Origin: JASMHC01 sp964453855
Lineage (GTDB): Bacteria; Pseudomonadota; Alphaproteobacteria; Rhodobacterales; Rhodobacteraceae
Assembly (NCBI GenBank): GCA_964453855.1
Contig: CAYVRN010000007.1
Coordinates: 1-64,000, forward strand
Direction of reading: 5' to 3'
Length of the DNA stretch: 64,000 nt
Each line of letters opens with the position of its first letter. Position 1 is the first letter of the stretch. The notes below the pieces were generated by a model. The model was not told where the DNA came from. It searched no databases and was given only the letters and a program-made list of their open reading frames with translations. Made by a program: the position numbers and the translations under genes. Below, piece by piece: positions 62,410-64,000 of this stretch.

Positions 62410-63770
62410 GCGCCCAGCCCCGTTTCATGATAGCCGCGGCGCATAAGTCGTCGGGCAAAACGGTTGTGTCAACGGGTCTTGTCAGGGCAATGCAAAAGCA
62501 GGGGCTGCATGTGGGCAGCTTTAAAAAGGGGCCGGATTATATCGATCCGCTTTGGCTATCCACAGCAGGCAAAGCGCCTTGCTTCAATCTTGATTTCAAC
62601 ACGATGGACCGTGCAGAGCTGACTGATTTCTTTGCGCGCCGTGCATCAGTGGCCGAGATTTCCGTTGTTGAAGCAAACAAAGGTCTGTTCGACGGTATTG
62701 ATATCAGCGGAAGCGACAGCAACGCGGAACTGACAAAACTGTTGGGCTTGCCTGTTGTTCTGGTCATTGATTGCGTTGGCATGACACGCGGCATTGCGCC
62801 CCTTTTGCAAGGCTATGTGAATTTCGATCCAGACGTAACTATTGCTGGCGTCATCTTGAACCGTGTCGGTGGTCCGCGTCACGAAGCCAAGCTGCGTCAG
62901 GCAGTCGAAACTTACACCGATCTTCCAGTTCTGGGCGCAATCCGCAAATCTGCAGATATGCTTATTGACGAACGCCACTTGGGTTTGATCACCCCTTCTG
63001 AAAATCAAGAAACCGAGCAGTGGATTGATCTGGTCGCCGATCTTGTTGCCGAGCAATGCGATCTTGAGGCGATCATGGCACTGGCCCATGAAACGTCCGA
63101 CCTTCCGGTCTCCCCTGTGCCGCCGCAGTCCGGTTTTGCCGACGGGCTTCGCATCGGGATCGCCCGCGACAGCGCGTTCGGGTTTTACTATACCGACGAT
63201 CTGCAATCCTTTTCGGATGCCGGCGCCACATTGATTTATGTGGATTTTCTGAACGACAGGTCACTGCCGGATTTGGACGGATTGTTCATCGGCGGGGGCT
63301 TTCCCGAAACCCATATGCACCAGCTTGCGGCAAATACCGAGATGCGCCAATCGGTCCACAAGGCCTTGCACGCCGGACTACCCTGCTACGCCGAGTGTGG
63401 CGGCTTGATGTATCTGTGTAATGATATTCGCTGGGGAAGTGATCGCGCAGATATGGTGGGATTTTTTGATGCGACAGCATCTATGCACGGCAAACCGCAG
63501 GGGCGTGGATACGTGCGTTTTAAACGAAATGATGCTCATCCATGGGGCAACGACGGGCGCGAATACCGCGCGCATGAATTCCACTATGCCCGATTAGAGA
63601 CCTCTTCCGAAACCGGGTTTTGCAGGAACGTAACGCGGGGGTTCGGGACAGACGGTCAATCCGACGGGTTACGCAAATCCAACACTCTGGCTGGTTTCAT
63701 CCATATGCGAAACACCAAGCAATCGCCTTGGGTTGATGATTTCCTAAGGTTTGCTCTTTCTTGCAAATAA
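62406..63770 (+). CDS. dsrN: Siroheme amidase DsrN (CobB/CbiA family)
   Basis: Glutamine amidotransferase that converts siroheme to siroamide for DsrAB. The 454 residues have the ATPase start IAAAHKSSGKTVVS and FKKGPDYIDPLW, DVTIAGVILNRVGG, and the C-terminal amidotransferase with IGGGFPETHMHQLA and Cys nucleophile in CYAECGGLMYL. ATG 62406 couples to the preceding gene (ATGA). Being in the dsr operon separates it from cobyrinate amidase CobB. Last gene of the operon. Confidence 0.9.
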   Translation: MSAQPRFMIAAAHKSSGKTVVSTGLVRAMQKQGLHVGSFKKGPDYIDPLWLSTAGKAPCFNLDFNTMDRAELTDFFARRASVAEISVVEANKGLFDGIDISGSDSNAELTKLLGLPVVLVIDCVGMTRGIAPLLQGYVNFDPDVTIAGVILNRVGGPRHEAKLRQAVETYTDLPVLGAIRKSADMLIDERHLGLITPSENQETEQWIDLVADLVAEQCDLEAIMALAHETSDLPVSPVPPQSGFADGLRIGIARDSAFGFYYTDDLQSFSDAGATLIYVDFLNDRSLPDLDGLFIGGGFPETHMHQLAANTEMRQSVHKALHAGLPCYAECGGLMYLCNDIRWGSDRADMVGFFDATASMHGKPQGRGYVRFKRNDAHPWGNDGREYRAHEFHYARLETSSETGFCRNVTRGFGTDGQSDGLRKSNTLAGFIHMRNTKQSPWVDDFLRFALSCK

Positions 63771-63799
63771 AAACCCCGAAGCATAAGCCTCGGGGTTTC
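63771..63799. terminator. Terminator between dsrN and tusA
   Basis: Stem AAACCCCGA / TCGGGGTTT with a 10-nt loop, directly at the dsrN stop and between convergent genes. The T-run is part of the stem arms, so it can work both ways. Confidence 0.65.
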
Positions 63800-63821
63800 T
63801 ACAAAGTGATCGAAAAACGAT

Positions 63822-64000
63822 TTACGCTTTCTTGATCTCAAACTTGTAAACGTTGCCTTCGCTGCCCGAGCTGAGCAGCTCGTTGCCAGTCTGATTGCAG
63901 AACGCCGCAAAGTCGGCAACCGAACCAGGGTCTGTGGATTCAATTGCCAAAGTCTGACCGCCCGTCATACCCTTCAGCGCTTTTTTGGCTTTCAGGATCG
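63822..64000 (-). CDS. tusA: TusA-family sulfurtransferase (5' end outside window)
   Basis: C-terminal 58 residues of a TusA/SirA-type sulfur carrier: ILKAKKALKGMTGGQTLAIE, then STDPGSVADFAAFC and YKFEIKKA. In TusA the CPxP motif directly precedes the ILKAKKAL stretch, and that motif would lie just outside the window. TusA gives sulfur to DsrEFH, so the location next to dsrN fits. It is convergent with dsr, and its promoter lies outside. Confidence 0.88.
   Translation of the reverse strand, partial: ILKAKKALKGMTGGQTLAIESTDPGSVADFAAFCNQTGNELLSSGSEGNVYKFEIKKA

Noticed and set aside
1..64000. tRNA genes, rRNA, CRISPR arrays, transposases, prophage genes
   Set aside because: None could be recognised by reading the intergenic stretches and frames.

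Overview
The window is a chromosomal segment of an alphaproteobacterium, most likely a Rhodobacterales (Roseobacter-group) member. The evidence is the adjacent sciP (DUF1153) and ctrA genes, the GTTC-N7-GTTC type of SOS box, the class II DAHP synthase, the Tat-exported peptide-binding protein and a CCGGGG..CCCCGG intergenic palindrome of the kind common in roseobacters. I see no tRNA, rRNA, CRISPR array or intact insertion sequence.

Positions 1-5445 hold a peptide/dipeptide-type ABC transporter operon on the minus strand: Tat-exported binding protein, two permeases and a fused double ATPase cut by the window edge. Positions 5765-18805 carry miaA and then, on the plus strand, the envelope block pyrH-frr-uppS-cdsA-dxr-rseP-(small membrane protein)-bamA-skp-fabZ-lpxA-lpxI-lpxB, covering isoprenoid, phospholipid, outer-membrane-protein and lipid A synthesis. 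Positions 18802-25431 hold mnmA (minus), sciP, ctrA, ligA and recG. Behind recG come an SOS box, a 39-residue membrane peptide and a structured RNA ending in an intrinsic terminator. Positions 25815-39115 are ordinary housekeeping: NifU-like scaffold, hisI, gluQ, trmFO, enoyl-CoA hydratase, thioesterase, GlxA-type regulator, class II DAHP synthase, PAS protein, yicC, gmk, gamma carbonic anhydrase, PhoR-like kinase, rpsB and tsf. Positions 39116-40953 are a sparse boundary zone with terminators and one LuxR-type regulator without a LuxI.

From 40954 to the right edge everything with a recognisable role serves sulfur oxidation. A YeeE/YedE-type sulfur transporter is followed by a minus-strand operon reading from about 50.55 kb to 42.1 kb: TauD-like dioxygenase, two small unknown proteins, siroheme synthase cysG, the cytoplasmic sulfite dehydrogenase soeABC, and a divergent Mrp/ApbC Fe-S carrier. 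Divergently, from 50.78 kb rightward, lies a complete reverse-type dissimilatory sulfite reductase operon dsrABEFHCMKLJOP-(TrpD2-like)-dsrN, followed by a convergent tusA cut by the edge. The parts fit one path: TusA and DsrEFH pass sulfane sulfur to DsrC; DsrAB, with DsrL and DsrMKJOP, oxidises it to sulfite; SoeABC oxidises sulfite to sulfate. CysG makes siroheme and DsrN amidates it for DsrAB. Two good sigma-70-like promoters sit back to back at 50578-50649, so both arms may share control.

The most interesting items are the dsr-soe supercluster with its four uncharacterised passengers (dioxygenase, two small proteins, TrpD2-like protein), the shared promoter region and folded dsrA leader, the SOS-controlled 39-residue membrane peptide, and the structured RNA beside it.
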